From Mycobacterium decipiens (lineage in GTDB: Bacteria > Actinomycetota > Actinomycetes > Mycobacteriales > Mycobacteriaceae): DNA of 64,000 nt. The notes beneath the pieces are model-generated. The model did no database searches, was not told the origin of the DNA, and was given only the letters and a program-made list of their open reading frames with translations. Within the stretch, counting starts at the first letter, position 1, and every line of letters begins with the position of its first letter. The position numbers were made by a program, and so were the translations under genes. Location of the stretch: contig NZ_OY970459.1 in the NCBI RefSeq assembly GCF_963853665.1, positions 5,022,001 to 5,086,000 of the forward strand, read 5' to 3'. Of this stretch, positions 10,986-22,229 are shown one piece after another.

Positions 10986-12779
10986 TCAAACGTTGTCGAT
11001 GCGGCGGGCGCCCAATTCATTGTGCAGCAGCTCGAGCGCAACCTCTTCCGGGTCCCGACGCGGAGCCGACGAGTCGCTCCGGCCGGCTTCGGCAAGCATG
11101 TGCTCCTCTTCGTCGTGCTGAGCGGAATTCGCTTCGGGGGCGGGCTCTTCCGCCTTGGGCGGCAACGAATTCGCCGCTCCGCCAGCGGATGATGTGCCCA
11201 CCGCCGGCTCCGGCGCACCGGTCTCACACCGCACCCGCCAGTTGACTCCCAGCGCGTCTTTGAGGGCCTCGGCGATGACATCGGCGTTGCGCTGCTCGGA
11301 CAGCCGCCGCGCCAGCGGTGCCGAATCATGGGTTAGCACCAGTGTGTTGTCCTCTACCGCACGGACGGTGGCGCCCGCCAACATCACCTCGGTGGTGCGG
11401 CTACGCTTCCGCACTTTGTCGCGCACCGTCGGCCACATGGACCGAACCGCCGCCGCGTTGGGTTCGCCAGGGGCCGTTGCTGGCGCTGGCACCGGAGCCG
11501 GTTCGGCCGCTGGCTCGTGTTTCGGCTCGGCAGCCGCGGCTGGCCGGGGTGGTGAGGTGGGCGCAACCGGTGCAACCGGTGCTGCCGGTGCAACTTGCGC
11601 GGCCGGTATCGACATATCCAACCGGGTCTCGATCCGTTCGACCCGTTGCAACAGAGCCGATTCCGCGTCGCTCGCCGACGGCAGCAGCAGTCGCGCGCAA
11701 ACCACTTCCAGGAGCAGACGCGGGGCCGTCGCACCGCGCATCTCACCCAGCCCGGCTTGCACCACTTCGGCGTATCGGGTCAGGGTCGCCGGCCCGATCC
11801 GGGCCGCTTGCTCCCGCATCCGATCCAGCACGTCTTCGGGCGCATCCACCACCCCGCGGGATGCCGCGTCGGGAACCGCTTGCAGCACAATCAGATCGCG
11901 GAATCGTTCCAGCAGATCGGTGGCGAAGCGCCGTGGGTCGTGGCCGGCGTCGATCACCGATTCGACCGCCCCGAACAACGCGGCCCCATCCGAGGCGGCG
12001 AGCGCGTCGACCGCATCCTCGATCAGCGCGACATCGGTGACCCCCAGCAGCCCCAGCGCGCGCTGGTAGGTCACCTGACTGCCGTCCGGGCCGTGTTCGG
12101 AGCCGGCTACCAACTGGTCCAGCACCGAGAGAGTGTCCCGAGGGGAACCTCCGCCGGCCCGGATGACCAGCGGGTACACCGCATCGTCGACGACGACGCG
12201 CTCCTGCTCGCAGATCCGCGCGAGCAACGCGCGCATGGTGCGCGGCGGCAGCAGCCGAAACGGGTAGTGATGGGTGCGCGACCGAATCGTCGGCAGTACC
12301 TTCTCCGGCTCGGTGGTGGCGAAGATGAAGATGAGGTGTTCGGGCGGTTCTTCCACGATCTTGAGCAGCGCGTTGAAGCCCGCGGTGGTCACCATGTGCG
12401 CTTCGTCGACGATGAACACCCGGTACCGCGACTGGGCCGGTGCGTAGAACGCGCGGTCCCGTAACTCGCGGGTGTCGTCCACGCCGCCGTGGCTGGCGGC
12501 ATCCAGCTCTACCACGTCGATGCTGCCGGGCGCGTTGGGCGCCAACGCGGCGCAGGATTCGCAGACCCCGCACGGGTTGGCGGTGGGACCCTGCGCACAG
12601 TTCAACGACCGCGCCAGGATGCGCGCCGACGACGTCTTTCCGCAGCCGCGCGGCCCGGAGAAGAGGTACGCGTGGTTGATCCGGCCGGCGTCCAGGGCGA
12701 TCGACAGCGGCTCGGTGACATGCTCCTGCCCCACCACCTCGGCGAAGGTTGCCGGTCGGTACTTGCGGTAGAGAGCCAC
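10986..12779 (-). CDS. dnaX: DNA polymerase III gamma/tau subunit DnaX
   Basis: Clamp-loader ATPase, called dnaZX in M. tuberculosis. Walker A GPRGCGKTSSARIL near residue 43, a zinc module CGVCESC, Walker B VFIVDEAH, then sensor and lid regions. The C-terminal half is a proline/alanine-rich linker (PAAPVAPVAP) and tau-like region. Starts at a GTG; 597 aa. Convergent with the methyltransferase gene, 16 bases apart. Confidence 0.96.
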   Translation of the reverse strand: MALYRKYRPATFAEVVGQEHVTEPLSIALDAGRINHAYLFSGPRGCGKTSSARILARSLNCAQGPTANPCGVCESCAALAPNAPGSIDVVELDAASHGGVDDTRELRDRAFYAPAQSRYRVFIVDEAHMVTTAGFNALLKIVEEPPEHLIFIFATTEPEKVLPTIRSRTHHYPFRLLPPRTMRALLARICEQERVVVDDAVYPLVIRAGGGSPRDTLSVLDQLVAGSEHGPDGSQVTYQRALGLLGVTDVALIEDAVDALAASDGAALFGAVESVIDAGHDPRRFATDLLERFRDLIVLQAVPDAASRGVVDAPEDVLDRMREQAARIGPATLTRYAEVVQAGLGEMRGATAPRLLLEVVCARLLLPSASDAESALLQRVERIETRLDMSIPAAQVAPAAPVAPVAPTSPPRPAAAAEPKHEPAAEPAPVPAPATAPGEPNAAAVRSMWPTVRDKVRKRSRTTEVMLAGATVRAVEDNTLVLTHDSAPLARRLSEQRNADVIAEALKDALGVNWRVRCETGAPEPAVGTSSAGGAANSLPPKAEEPAPEANSAQHDEEEHMLAEAGRSDSSAPRRDPEEVALELLHNELGARRIDNV

Positions 12780-12857
12780 GTCAGCAGGTTACCGGCGCGG
12801 GGCGACGATGCCGACCCAGGAGGGGCGGCGCAGGAAGCGGGGCAGAATCTCCGGCCC

Positions 12858-14318
<1,461 letters not shown>

Positions 14319-14391
14319 CTAATACCTGGGCTGGAACCGCCACCGGCGACCGCGGAACACCGGAACGGCCTCAGCGGCTACCATATCCTGC

Positions 14392-14477
14392 GGAGGATTC
14401 GCCTAGTGGCCTATGGCGCTCGCCTGGAACGCGGGTTGGGTTAACAGCCCTCGCGGGTTCAAATCCCGCATCCTCCG
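14392..14477 (+). tRNA. tRNA-Ser (anticodon GGA)
   Basis: Acceptor stem GGAGGAT pairs with ATCCTCC. The anticodon arm is CTCGC-CTGGAAC-GCGGG, giving anticodon GGA (serine UCC/UCU). A long variable arm typical of class II tRNA-Ser is present, and the T arm is GCGGG-TTCAAAT-CCCGC. The discriminator is G; CCA is not encoded (GCAA follows). Confidence 0.95.
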
Positions 14478-14568
14478 CAATTGGTCGCACCATTTCGAGG
14501 CGCGGGCAAGCACGACGTGGGTTCTGGTGGCCTTAGGATGGCTCGAGCCCACCAGCATGAGGAGGGGT

Positions 14569-15384
14569 ATGGGGCGCAAGGTCGCGATGCTGTGGCATGC
14601 ATTGTTCACGATCGGCGCTGGCGTTCTCTACTTCTATTTCGTATTGCCCCGTTGGCCCGAGCTGATGGGTGACACCTCGCATTCGCTGGGGACGACGCTT
14701 CGGATCGTGACCGGCGCGCTGGTCGGCCTGGCCGCGCTGCCGGTGGTGTTCACGCTGTTGCGCACCCGGAAACCGGAGCTGGGCACTCCGCAGCTGGCGT
14801 TGTCGATTAGAACCTGGTCGATCGTGGCTCATGTACTGGCCGGTGTGCTGATCATCGGCACCGCGATCAGCGAGGTCTGGATCAGCCTGGACGCCGCCGG
14901 CCAGTGGTTGTTCGGGATCTACGGGGCGGCCGCGGCGATTGCGGTGCTCGGGTTCTTCGCGTTCTACCTGTCGTTTGTCGCCGAACTGCCGCCGCCACCG
15001 CCGAAACCGCTCAAGGCGAAGAAGCCCAAGCAGCGACGTATTCGCCGCAAGAAGAGCGACAAGGGCAGCGCGGCCGAGGCGGAAGAGGCCGAAGAAGCTG
15101 ACGAAGCCGAAGAGGCCGAAGAGGCCATCGAGGTCAAGGCTGGCGACGCGGAAGAAGCCGAGCCGGCAGCGCAGGCGGAGGAGGAGCCCGTCGAGGCTGG
15201 CACGAAAAGCCCGGAAAGCCCCGAAACCGAACCCGATTCGGCCGCCGAGGAAGCCCCCGCCGCCGAGACCGGTGCTGGCGAGGAGCCCCGGGGCGGGTTA
15301 CGGAATCGCCGCCCCACCGGCAAAACCTCACATCGGCGCAGACGCACGCGAGGCGGTGTCAAGGTCGCCGAGGTCGAGGAATAG
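14569..15384 (+). CDS. lucA: Membrane protein LucA-like (Mce-associated lipid uptake coordinator)
   Basis: Homologue of Rv3723/LucA, which stabilises Mce1/Mce4 transporters for fatty acid and cholesterol import in M. tuberculosis. Four hydrophobic segments occur in the first ~140 residues, from HALFTIGAGVLYFYFVLP to GIYGAAAAIAVLGFFAFYLS. A proline run (ELPPPPPKPLK) follows, then a basic patch, a long acidic stretch of EAEEAEE-type repeats, and a basic end (GKTSHRRRRTRGG). The ATG at 14569 has AGGAGG just upstream. The tail is low-complexity and longer than I recall for M. tuberculosis. Confidence 0.88.
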   Translation: MGRKVAMLWHALFTIGAGVLYFYFVLPRWPELMGDTSHSLGTTLRIVTGALVGLAALPVVFTLLRTRKPELGTPQLALSIRTWSIVAHVLAGVLIIGTAISEVWISLDAAGQWLFGIYGAAAAIAVLGFFAFYLSFVAELPPPPPKPLKAKKPKQRRIRRKKSDKGSAAEAEEAEEADEAEEAEEAIEVKAGDAEEAEPAAQAEEEPVEAGTKSPESPETEPDSAAEEAPAAETGAGEEPRGGLRNRRPTGKTSHRRRRTRGGVKVAEVEE

Positions 15385-15423
15385 ACCACCGTGGCGATCG
15401 CAAGCGCGGCGAAGCCGAGCGCG

Positions 15424-16191
15424 TCAGCGGCGCGCCAGACGTTCTAGGAAGTCGGCGATGCGCTGCCGCGTCTGATCAGCACCCCACAGCTGGCGCACCT
15501 CGCGATCGATATCACCGGACGCACGGATCCGCGCCAGAGTGGGAGCTCGCAGCTGCGCTTTGGTATGGCGGTAGGCGTCGGCGGGGATCTCGCCGAGGCC
15601 GGATGCTTCCGCAACCGCCGCCTCGATGAGACCTTCAGCGACAACGTCGTGCACAAGGCCGCAGGCGATAGCCTCGGCTCCTCGATAATTGCGCGCCCCG
15701 AGCACCACCTCCTCGGCGCGGTCCCCGCATGCGTAGCGCATGACCTGAAGCGCGGCGACCGGGAACGGCACACCGACGCGTACCTCCGATGCCCCAATCG
15801 GCGCATCGGGGCTGGTCAAGCGGCGATCGCAGGCACACGCCAGCACACACCCGCCCGCGATGGCGGCGCCGTTGATCGCGGCCACCGTCGGCCCCGGATA
15901 GCTGAACATCGCCTCAAACGCGGCCGACAAGGCCGGGATCAGCCGATCGGTGTAGTCCGCCCCGCCTCGCAGCACCCGGTTGAGGTCCACGCCGGCGCAG
16001 AACACCCGGCCGGCACCGGTGACGACGAGCGCGCCGCCGCCTGACCGCCGCAGCTCGCCAAGGGCCCCGGTCAGCTCTTCTAGCAGCTCTACATCGAGGG
16101 CGTTGACCCGTCCCGACGACAGGGTCAACATTCGCACGTGCGCTGGCGTGGTTTTCACAACCTGGACATCGATCACAGTGACAGACTCCAT
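15424..16191 (-). CDS. Enoyl-CoA hydratase/isomerase family protein
   Basis: Crotonase-fold protein of 255 aa. Oxyanion-hole motifs are visible in GRVFCAGVDLNRVL and AAINGAAIAGGCVLACACDRRL. The usual catalytic glutamates are not clearly in place (GASEVRVGVPFP holds one candidate), so hydratase activity itself is unproven. The ATG at 16191 is preceded by an in-frame GTG at 16194. I do not recall this gene between lucA and cut5 in H37Rv, so it begins a species-variable segment. Confidence 0.85.
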   Translation of the reverse strand: MESVTVIDVQVVKTTPAHVRMLTLSSGRVNALDVELLEELTGALGELRRSGGGALVVTGAGRVFCAGVDLNRVLRGGADYTDRLIPALSAAFEAMFSYPGPTVAAINGAAIAGGCVLACACDRRLTSPDAPIGASEVRVGVPFPVAALQVMRYACGDRAEEVVLGARNYRGAEAIACGLVHDVVAEGLIEAAVAEASGLGEIPADAYRHTKAQLRAPTLARIRASGDIDREVRQLWGADQTRQRIADFLERLARR

Positions 16192-16334
16192 CACCGCGCG
16201 GGATGCGCCAAGTGGACCGCCCGAAGAGCGGCTAGCCGGAAAATCCGTGCCGATGTTGGGATCGGTAGCGGTTCGGACGTTCTGTACTTGCTCCAGGTGA
16301 CGACGCCAACGGGGCGGCGCAAAACGGAAGGAAG

Positions 16335-16699
16335 TCGAAGCCGGACCCAGGTCCAGGTGGGCGGCACCGACCTGCCGGGCCTGGACCCCGCCTCGGTGAC
16401 CTGCGTCAAGCAGGGCAACAAGATCGGCATCGGCAGCGGGTCGACCGGGGGCCAGCGACAGGCGCTGGCGGTGGTGCTGACCGACGAGTCCACGCCGAGG
16501 GTCGAATCGCTGGCGTTAGTTGTCGACGGCAACGCCTTATCGGTCAGCGACAACATGGGGTACGAAGGTCGGATCGGCCAAGGTGACGGTGGACGGCAAG
16601 ACCTACACCACCACGGGTCAGGCACAGGACGCTGATTTGAAGAACCCGATGGCCGACATGATCACCAAGGAGTTCAACATCAAGGTGACCTGCGGTTGA
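16335..16699 (+). pseudogene. Relic of an LpqH-type (19 kDa antigen family) lipoprotein
   Basis: One frame encodes QVQVGGTDLPGLDPASVTC...ALAVVLTDESTPRVESLAL, like the mature part of 19-kDa lipoproteins. At about 16560-16575 homology switches frame to AKVTVDGKTYTTTGQ...NPMADMITKEF and the family ending KVTCG-stop. The signal peptide and lipobox Cys are missing upstream. Both defects point to a dead gene. The stretch 16700-16825 then holds only a short 3' end of another frame (IKAVLESQLERQVAG-stop) overlapping the next start. Confidence 0.7.
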
Positions 16700-16825
16700 C
16701 CGAGGAGTACTCCGGGCGGCGGGCGTGCAGCGCACGGCCGCCGCCGCGGACTTGTGATGCAGCCGTGTCGATCCGCGGCGGATCAAGGCCGTGCTGGAAT
16801 CGCAGCTGGAACGGCAGGTGGCCGG

Positions 16826-17928
16826 ATGAGATTGGTCACCGAATCCGGCCTCTGGCACACCGGGCCCGGCACAGCGGAATCGCCGCTGGCCGCGGTGCTG
16901 GAAGTCAGCGGCGCGGTGTTGTCCTCGGCGATCGACGACCCGCCCGACGACGCCGCAACCCGGATCACCTTCACCGATCTGTCCCGCGCCGACTGGCTGT
17001 GGCGCGTTCTCGGTGAGTCCGGGCACGTGGCCTTCGCGGCCGCGGTGCACGGCCGCGCGGTCGACGAACCACACGGCGTCGAGCTAACCGGGATCGACAT
17101 CGTGCCGGGATCGGTCGCCCCGGTTCGGCGGCTAGCCGTGGGCCATTGGCAGCGACGGTGGTGGCCGGCCAGTCGGAGGGACGGTATCGCCGGCCTGGAT
17201 CGTGCCCTGCTTGACGTCGCGGTCGCATTGCTGACGATCGGCATGCAGGACTTGTTTACCGACGACACGCTGGATTCGGATGCGGTGGAGCTGCTTTCGC
17301 CGCACGCCGCCGCGCTGGTCACCCACGCCCAGGCCGACGATCCGCGGATACGCGACCTGGCGCGAGCGGGTGCCGAGCTTGCCGACGAGATTGGCGTGGA
17401 CGGCGTCGGGTGGCCGGAATTGTCTGCTTCTCTTGAGGATTCGCTTGCCACGGGTGCCCCGAACACCGGGCGACGAGCGGACTACGCGCTGGCGGCCTCG
17501 ATCAACTGGGCTGCGGTTCCGCCCGGGCTCTTCGATGCGGCCGCGGACACCGTCGACTGGGCCGTCGAGGCGGCCGAACCGGTCGTGGTCGGGGTGGTGC
17601 ACGCGGCGGTCATCGGGCCGGATCCGGCGACCGGTGTTGCGGTGCGCGTGCAGTCCGGAGGCGTCAGTGGCGCGGCCGCGCAGTGCTCCCCCCGGTCGAC
17701 GCACGCCAGCGGCCGATCACGGAATCGGCGGCCTGGAACCATGATTGGCCGGATACATCGGTGCTCGTCGGCGCCGACACATCTGCGGGCACGGAATCCC
17801 GCCAAACGCGGGGGCGGATCCGCCGCTGGGCGCGGGCGCGGTTGGACCGGCCAGCCGAGGGCGCCTTCCCGGCCGAAACCCGGGCTAGCGAATCCGGCTA
17901 CCGACGCCCAGAGCATTCCCTATGCTGA
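16826..17928 (+). pseudogene. Unknown protein, probably frameshifted near 17680
   Basis: The ATG at 16826 overlaps the stop of a preceding gene fragment (ATGA). The frame encodes MRLVTESGLWHTGPGTA...LSRADWLWRVLGESGHVAF with no family I recognise. After about 17670 this frame loses normal character and another continues plausibly as ITESAAWNHDWPDTSVLVGA...ASESGYRR, ending at 17928. A one-base shift (real or a sequencing error) would explain this. Without it the frame reads straight through into the next gene, giving a false 745-aa fusion. Confidence 0.5.
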
Positions 17929-17932
17929 GCGA

Positions 17933-18991
17933 GTGCCAAACATCCTTCGGATCGTGCAATGGACCACCGGAAATGTCGGCAAGAGCTCGCTGCGGGCGAT
18001 CGCCGCCAACCCCGCGCTCGAACTGGTGGGGTGTTACGCCTGGTCGCCGGGGAAGGTCGGTCGGGACGTCGGCGAGCTGTGTGGCATTGCGCCGCTAGGG
18101 GTGGCCGCCAGCAACGACGTCGACGCGCTGCTGGCCCGGAAGCCGGACTGCGTGGTTTACAACCCGATGTGGATTGACGTCGACGAGCTGGTCCGCATCC
18201 TGTCGGCGGGCGTCAACGTGGTGACGACGGCGTCCTTCATCACCGGGCACAATCTGGGCCTCGGCCGCGAAAGGATCCTGCAGGCCTGCCACAGGGGCGG
18301 CGCGACGATCTTCGGATCCGGCGTCAGCCCCGGCTTCGCCGAGCTGCTGACCATCGTGTCGGCGATGGTTTGCAACCGAGTCGACAAGGTCACCGTCCAC
18401 GAGGCCGCCGACACCACGTTCTACGACTCCCCGGCGACGGAGCAACCGGTGGGCTTCGGCCAGCCGATCGATCACCCGGAGCTGGCGGCGATGACCGCAC
18501 GCGGAACGGCCATCTTCGGTGAAGCCGTCCGGTTGATCGCCGACGCACTGGGCGTCGAACTCGACGACGTCCACTGCCGGGCCGAGTATGCCCAGACCAC
18601 AGCCGATCTCGACCTCGGGTCCTGGACCATACCCGCGGGATGCGTCGCGGGTGTCCACGCGAGCTGGCAGGGGGTGCTCGGCGGCAAGCCCGTCGTCGAG
18701 CTCAATGTCCGGTGGCGCAAAGGGCAGACGCTCGAACCCGATTGGAAGATCGACCAAGACGGCTGGGTCATCCAGATCGATGGGCAGCCAACGGTGAAGA
18801 CCACCGTCGGCTTTCTGCCGCCGCCGTACTTCCAGGCCGAGACGATCGCCGACTTCATGGTGCTCGGCCACATTATGACGGCGATGCCCGCGGTCCACGC
18901 GATACCGGCCGTCGTCGCCGCCCCACCCGGCATCGTCACCTACAACGAGCTTCCGCTGACCCTTCCCCGCGGCGTGGTGCCGGCGAGTTAA
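17933..18991 (+). CDS. Dihydrodipicolinate reductase-like NAD(P)-dependent dehydrogenase
   Basis: About 352 aa from the GTG at 17933. The N-terminus RIVQWTTGNVGKSSLRAI is the nucleotide-binding turn of the DapB_N/diaminopentanoate dehydrogenase-like family common in mycobacteria. Later motifs are WSPGKVGRDVGELCGI, NPMWIDVDELVRIL and GSGVSPGFAELL. The substrate is unknown; relatives are often annotated simply as dihydrodipicolinate reductase. The upstream frame is open, but the match to the family starts here. Overlaps the convergent esterase gene by 4 bases. Confidence 0.82.
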   Translation: MPNILRIVQWTTGNVGKSSLRAIAANPALELVGCYAWSPGKVGRDVGELCGIAPLGVAASNDVDALLARKPDCVVYNPMWIDVDELVRILSAGVNVVTTASFITGHNLGLGRERILQACHRGGATIFGSGVSPGFAELLTIVSAMVCNRVDKVTVHEAADTTFYDSPATEQPVGFGQPIDHPELAAMTARGTAIFGEAVRLIADALGVELDDVHCRAEYAQTTADLDLGSWTIPAGCVAGVHASWQGVLGGKPVVELNVRWRKGQTLEPDWKIDQDGWVIQIDGQPTVKTTVGFLPPPYFQAETIADFMVLGHIMTAMPAVHAIPAVVAAPPGIVTYNELPLTLPRGVVPAS

Positions 18992-20277
18992 GCCTCACCC
19001 GCGGCCGCTTTGTCCGGGACCGCAGCGGTTTTGGAGTAGGTCGCGCCCAGCTGGGGGACCTCGAGGAAGCCCGTGTGTCGAGCGGCTTCGATGGCAGTGC
19101 GCAGCGGGCGGGCCAAGCGCGCGAATGACCCCATGTCGAACAGCATTGGCGTCAACAGCCGGTTGTGCACGAAGCCGAAGGAGCTGGCGGTGTCGGGATC
19201 GGCCCAGCCGAGGGTGCCGCCCAGACCGACATGCCCGAACCCGTTGAGTACGCCCGGAACCGGCGACTCGTGGTAGCCGAGGTGGAAGGGCATGGGCAGC
19301 ACCAGGTTCGCGTCCGGCCACGCGATTCGCGGCCGCCCGGTCAGACCACGCACCAACTCTTTGGATAGGTACTTCTTTCCGTCGATCCGGCCATCGTTGG
19401 CCAGCGCGCCATACATCTTTGCTAAGGCGCGGCCGGTCACCACACCGTTGGCCCCGGGGACCTCACCGTCCAGGAACGGGGTGTCCCCTTGCACAAGGGA
19501 TTTGACGCCGGGAAAGTACATCGCGCCGAAGCCGCCGGAGAACGGCAGCCCGGCCACCTTCGGCGCGATGAAGTTGAAAATCGGGGTGGGCAGCTTGGAC
19601 TGGGGTAGCAGGATCTGCGCGACCTTGGTCGGCGAGCCGGCGGGCGGGCGGCCGAGATGCAACCCGTCGGTCTTGAGCGGACGCGCAACCTCCTGACGGA
19701 TCAATTCGCGCATGCCCTGACCAGTCACCGCGCGGGCCAGTCCGGACAGCAGCCATCCGTAGGTCAGCGCGTGATATGCCTGCACGCCGCGCAGGTGATC
19801 GGGAGCCGACGCCGCCAACCGCCGCTCCATTAGGAGGTGATCCATCAATTCCGTTTTGGTGACGCCCTTCAGGTGCGAAAGCCCGGATCGATGCCGCATG
19901 ACATCGTGCACGGTGATGTCACCCTTGCCGTTGGCGGCGAATTCCGGCCAGTATTCGGCGACGGGCGTCTCATAGGACAGCAAGCCCCGATCGGCCAGCC
20001 GGTGAATTACCGTCGACGCGACACCCTTGGTTGCCGAGAACACCATCGCTCCGGTGTCTGCGGTCCAGAATTCGGTGCCGGCCCGGTCCGACCACCCGGT
20101 CCAGACGTCCACGACCGGCCGGCCCGCGATGTAGACGCTTAGGGCTCCGCCGCCAAAACGGCGCCCGGGAAACAGTTGCACAAACAGCTTGACCACGTTG
20201 GCGAAGTGCGGGTCGGCGGCACCGGAAACACCGCGAGGCAAACCATCGCCGGTGACGAGAACGGTGGTGGGTGTCAC
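18988..20277 (-). CDS. Serine hydrolase/esterase, beta-lactamase fold (LipL-like)
   Basis: A 429-aa class C beta-lactamase-like esterase. The nucleophile motif SxxK is SATKG (about residue 82); conserved blocks include DVMRHRSGLSHL, YHALTYGWLLSGLARAV and the late GHVGLGGTLGW. The whole chain resembles LipL of M. tuberculosis (429 aa), a cell-wall lipase/esterase, but the N-terminus differs. Starts at a GTG. It is not in this position in H37Rv as I recall. Confidence 0.85.
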   Translation of the reverse strand: MTPTTVLVTGDGLPRGVSGAADPHFANVVKLFVQLFPGRRFGGGALSVYIAGRPVVDVWTGWSDRAGTEFWTADTGAMVFSATKGVASTVIHRLADRGLLSYETPVAEYWPEFAANGKGDITVHDVMRHRSGLSHLKGVTKTELMDHLLMERRLAASAPDHLRGVQAYHALTYGWLLSGLARAVTGQGMRELIRQEVARPLKTDGLHLGRPPAGSPTKVAQILLPQSKLPTPIFNFIAPKVAGLPFSGGFGAMYFPGVKSLVQGDTPFLDGEVPGANGVVTGRALAKMYGALANDGRIDGKKYLSKELVRGLTGRPRIAWPDANLVLPMPFHLGYHESPVPGVLNGFGHVGLGGTLGWADPDTASSFGFVHNRLLTPMLFDMGSFARLARPLRTAIEAARHTGFLEVPQLGATYSKTAAVPDKAAAGEA

Positions 20278-20456
20278 GGCGCCTCTTCCCGATGCGGTGC
20301 ACTCACGGCAGTGACGTTATCAGCCAGCTCAGGCCCGCAAATCCCGGCAATCGAACGCCCGCCTTCAAGCCTCCCGACGAACCACCAGGGTTGAGAAATG
20401 GATCTTCTGGCTATCCCAAATTCCAACTAGCATCGAGGCCAGGTAAGGGTTCAGCT

Positions 20457-21182
20457 ATGGCGCGACACGGTTGGGTACGCATGGACGTCATCAAATTGGC
20501 TCGCCGGCTTGCGGTCGCGGTGGGCGCGACAGCGGCGCTGACCACGTCTGCCCTCCTGAGTTTGCCCGTCCCGACGGTGTCCGCCGAACCGTGTCCAGAC
20601 GTCGAGGTGGTGTTCGCCCGCGGCACCGCGGAGCCACCCGGTATTGGCGCTGTCGGAGGACTATTCGTCGATGCGCTGCGTGCACAGATTGGTGCCCGGT
20701 CGCTCGGGGTGTACGCCGTCAATTACCCCGCTAGCAATGACTTCGCCAGCAGCGACTTCCCCAAGACGGTCATCGACGGGATTCGCGACGCGAGTTCTCA
20801 TATCCAGACCATCGCGACAAGCTGCCCCAACACCAGGCAAGTGCTGGGCGGATACTCCCAAGGCGCGGCCGTCGCCGGGTACGTCACCGCGGCCGCCGTA
20901 CCGCCGGGTGTCCCCGCGGACGCGGTGCCGGCGCCGATGGCCCCGGAGATTGCGAACCACGTCGCCGCGGTCACCCTTTTTGGCGCACCGTCGGCTCAAT
21001 TCCTGGGTCAGTACGGCGCGCCGCCAATCGCCATCGGCCCGCTGTATCAGCCGAAAACGCTCCAGTTGTGCGCGCAGGGCGATTCGATTTGCGGTGACGG
21101 CAACAGCCCGGTCGCGCACGGTCTTTACGCGGTGAATGGCATGGTGGGCCAGGGCGCGGATTTCGCCGCAAATCACCTGTAG
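20457..21182 (+). CDS. Secreted cutinase (Cut5-like), intact
   Basis: Cutinase-family serine esterase, 241 aa from the ATG at 20457 (the ATG at 20481 is an alternative). Signal peptide with core AVAVGATAALTTSALLSL and a cleavage site near VSA-EPC. The catalytic Ser is in GGYSQGAAV, the Asp in QGDSICGDG and the His in VAHGLYAV; the disulfide cysteines are in place. In H37Rv the equivalent locus is annotated as two pieces (cut5a and cut5b, Rv3724A/B); here the reading frame is unbroken. Confidence 0.93.
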   Translation: MARHGWVRMDVIKLARRLAVAVGATAALTTSALLSLPVPTVSAEPCPDVEVVFARGTAEPPGIGAVGGLFVDALRAQIGARSLGVYAVNYPASNDFASSDFPKTVIDGIRDASSHIQTIATSCPNTRQVLGGYSQGAAVAGYVTAAAVPPGVPADAVPAPMAPEIANHVAAVTLFGAPSAQFLGQYGAPPIAIGPLYQPKTLQLCAQGDSICGDGNSPVAHGLYAVNGMVGQGADFAANHL

Positions 21183-21227
21183 CGACAACTGTGCTGCCAC
21201 CCCAGCGACGGGCTGGGCGGTGATCCA

Positions 21228-22229
21228 ATGCAGAATGCCACCATGCGCGTTCTGGTCACCGGCGGTACGGGATTCGTGGGCGGCTGGACAGCCAAGGCGA
21301 TTGCTGACGCGGGCCACTCCATCCGCTTCCTGGTGCGAGATCCGGCACGGCTGAAAACTTCTGTCGCGAAACTGGGCGTCGACGTGTCGGACTATGCGGT
21401 TGCTGACATCTCGGACCGCGACTCGGTGCGGGAGGCGTTGACCGGATGCCACGCCGTCGTGCACAGTGCCGCGCTGGTGGCTACCGACCCCCGTGCGACG
21501 TCGCGGATGCTGAGCACGAATATGGCGGGCGCCCAGAATGTTCTCGGTCAAGCCGTCGAGCTCGGAATGGATCCGATCGTGCACGTGTCGAGCTTCACCG
21601 CGCTGTTTCGGCGCGACTTGGCGACGCTGAGCGCCGATCTGCCGGTTGCCGGCGGGACAGATGGATACGGACAATCCAAAGCCCAGGTCGAAATCTATGC
21701 GCGCGGTCTTCAGGACGCCGGCGCACCGGTGAACATCACCTATCCCGGCATGGTTCTCGGCCCGCCGGTTGGTGATCAGTTCGGTGAAGCCGGGGAGGGC
21801 GTCCGGGCCGCGTTGTGGATGCATGTCATTCCGGGGCGCGGCGCGGCGTGGTTGATTGTCGACGTCCGAGATGTGGCGGCACTGCACGCGGCATTGTTGG
21901 AGCCCGGGCGTGGGCCGCGCCGCTACACCGCGGGAGGTCATCGGGTTCCGGTGCCCGAACTCGCGAAAATGCTCGGCGAGGTCGCCGGCACCACGATGCT
22001 AGCCGTCCCGGTGCCCGATACCGCGCTGCGTGTCGCGGGGTCGGTACTGGATCAAGCCGGGCCGTATCTGCCTTTCAATACGCCGTTCACCGCTGCGGGG
22101 ATGCAGTACTACACACAGATGCCGGAGTCCGACGATTCGCCGAGCGAACAGGAACTCGGCATCTGCTACCGGGATCCGCGCGACACCGTCGCCGACACGG
22201 TCGCGGGCCTGCGCGGCGTGGACAGCTAG
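21228..22229 (+). CDS. NAD-dependent epimerase/dehydratase (extended SDR)
   Basis: Homologue of Rv3725. The Rossmann motif VTGGTGFVGGW is at the start, HVSSFTALF holds the catalytic Ser/Thr strand and YGQSK gives the YxxxK pair. Extended SDR length (333 aa from 21228; MRVLV at 21243 is an alternative start closer to homologues). Likely a nucleoside-sugar or steroid-like oxidoreductase; the substrate is not known. Confidence 0.88.
   Translation: MQNATMRVLVTGGTGFVGGWTAKAIADAGHSIRFLVRDPARLKTSVAKLGVDVSDYAVADISDRDSVREALTGCHAVVHSAALVATDPRATSRMLSTNMAGAQNVLGQAVELGMDPIVHVSSFTALFRRDLATLSADLPVAGGTDGYGQSKAQVEIYARGLQDAGAPVNITYPGMVLGPPVGDQFGEAGEGVRAALWMHVIPGRGAAWLIVDVRDVAALHAALLEPGRGPRRYTAGGHRVPVPELAKMLGEVAGTTMLAVPVPDTALRVAGSVLDQAGPYLPFNTPFTAAGMQYYTQMPESDDSPSEQELGICYRDPRDTVADTVAGLRGVDS

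Noticed and set aside
16754..18991. A single 745-codon protein
   Set aside because: The first part and the DapB-like part are unrelated. The join is best explained by a lost stop after a frameshift near 17680, and the family match starts at 17933.
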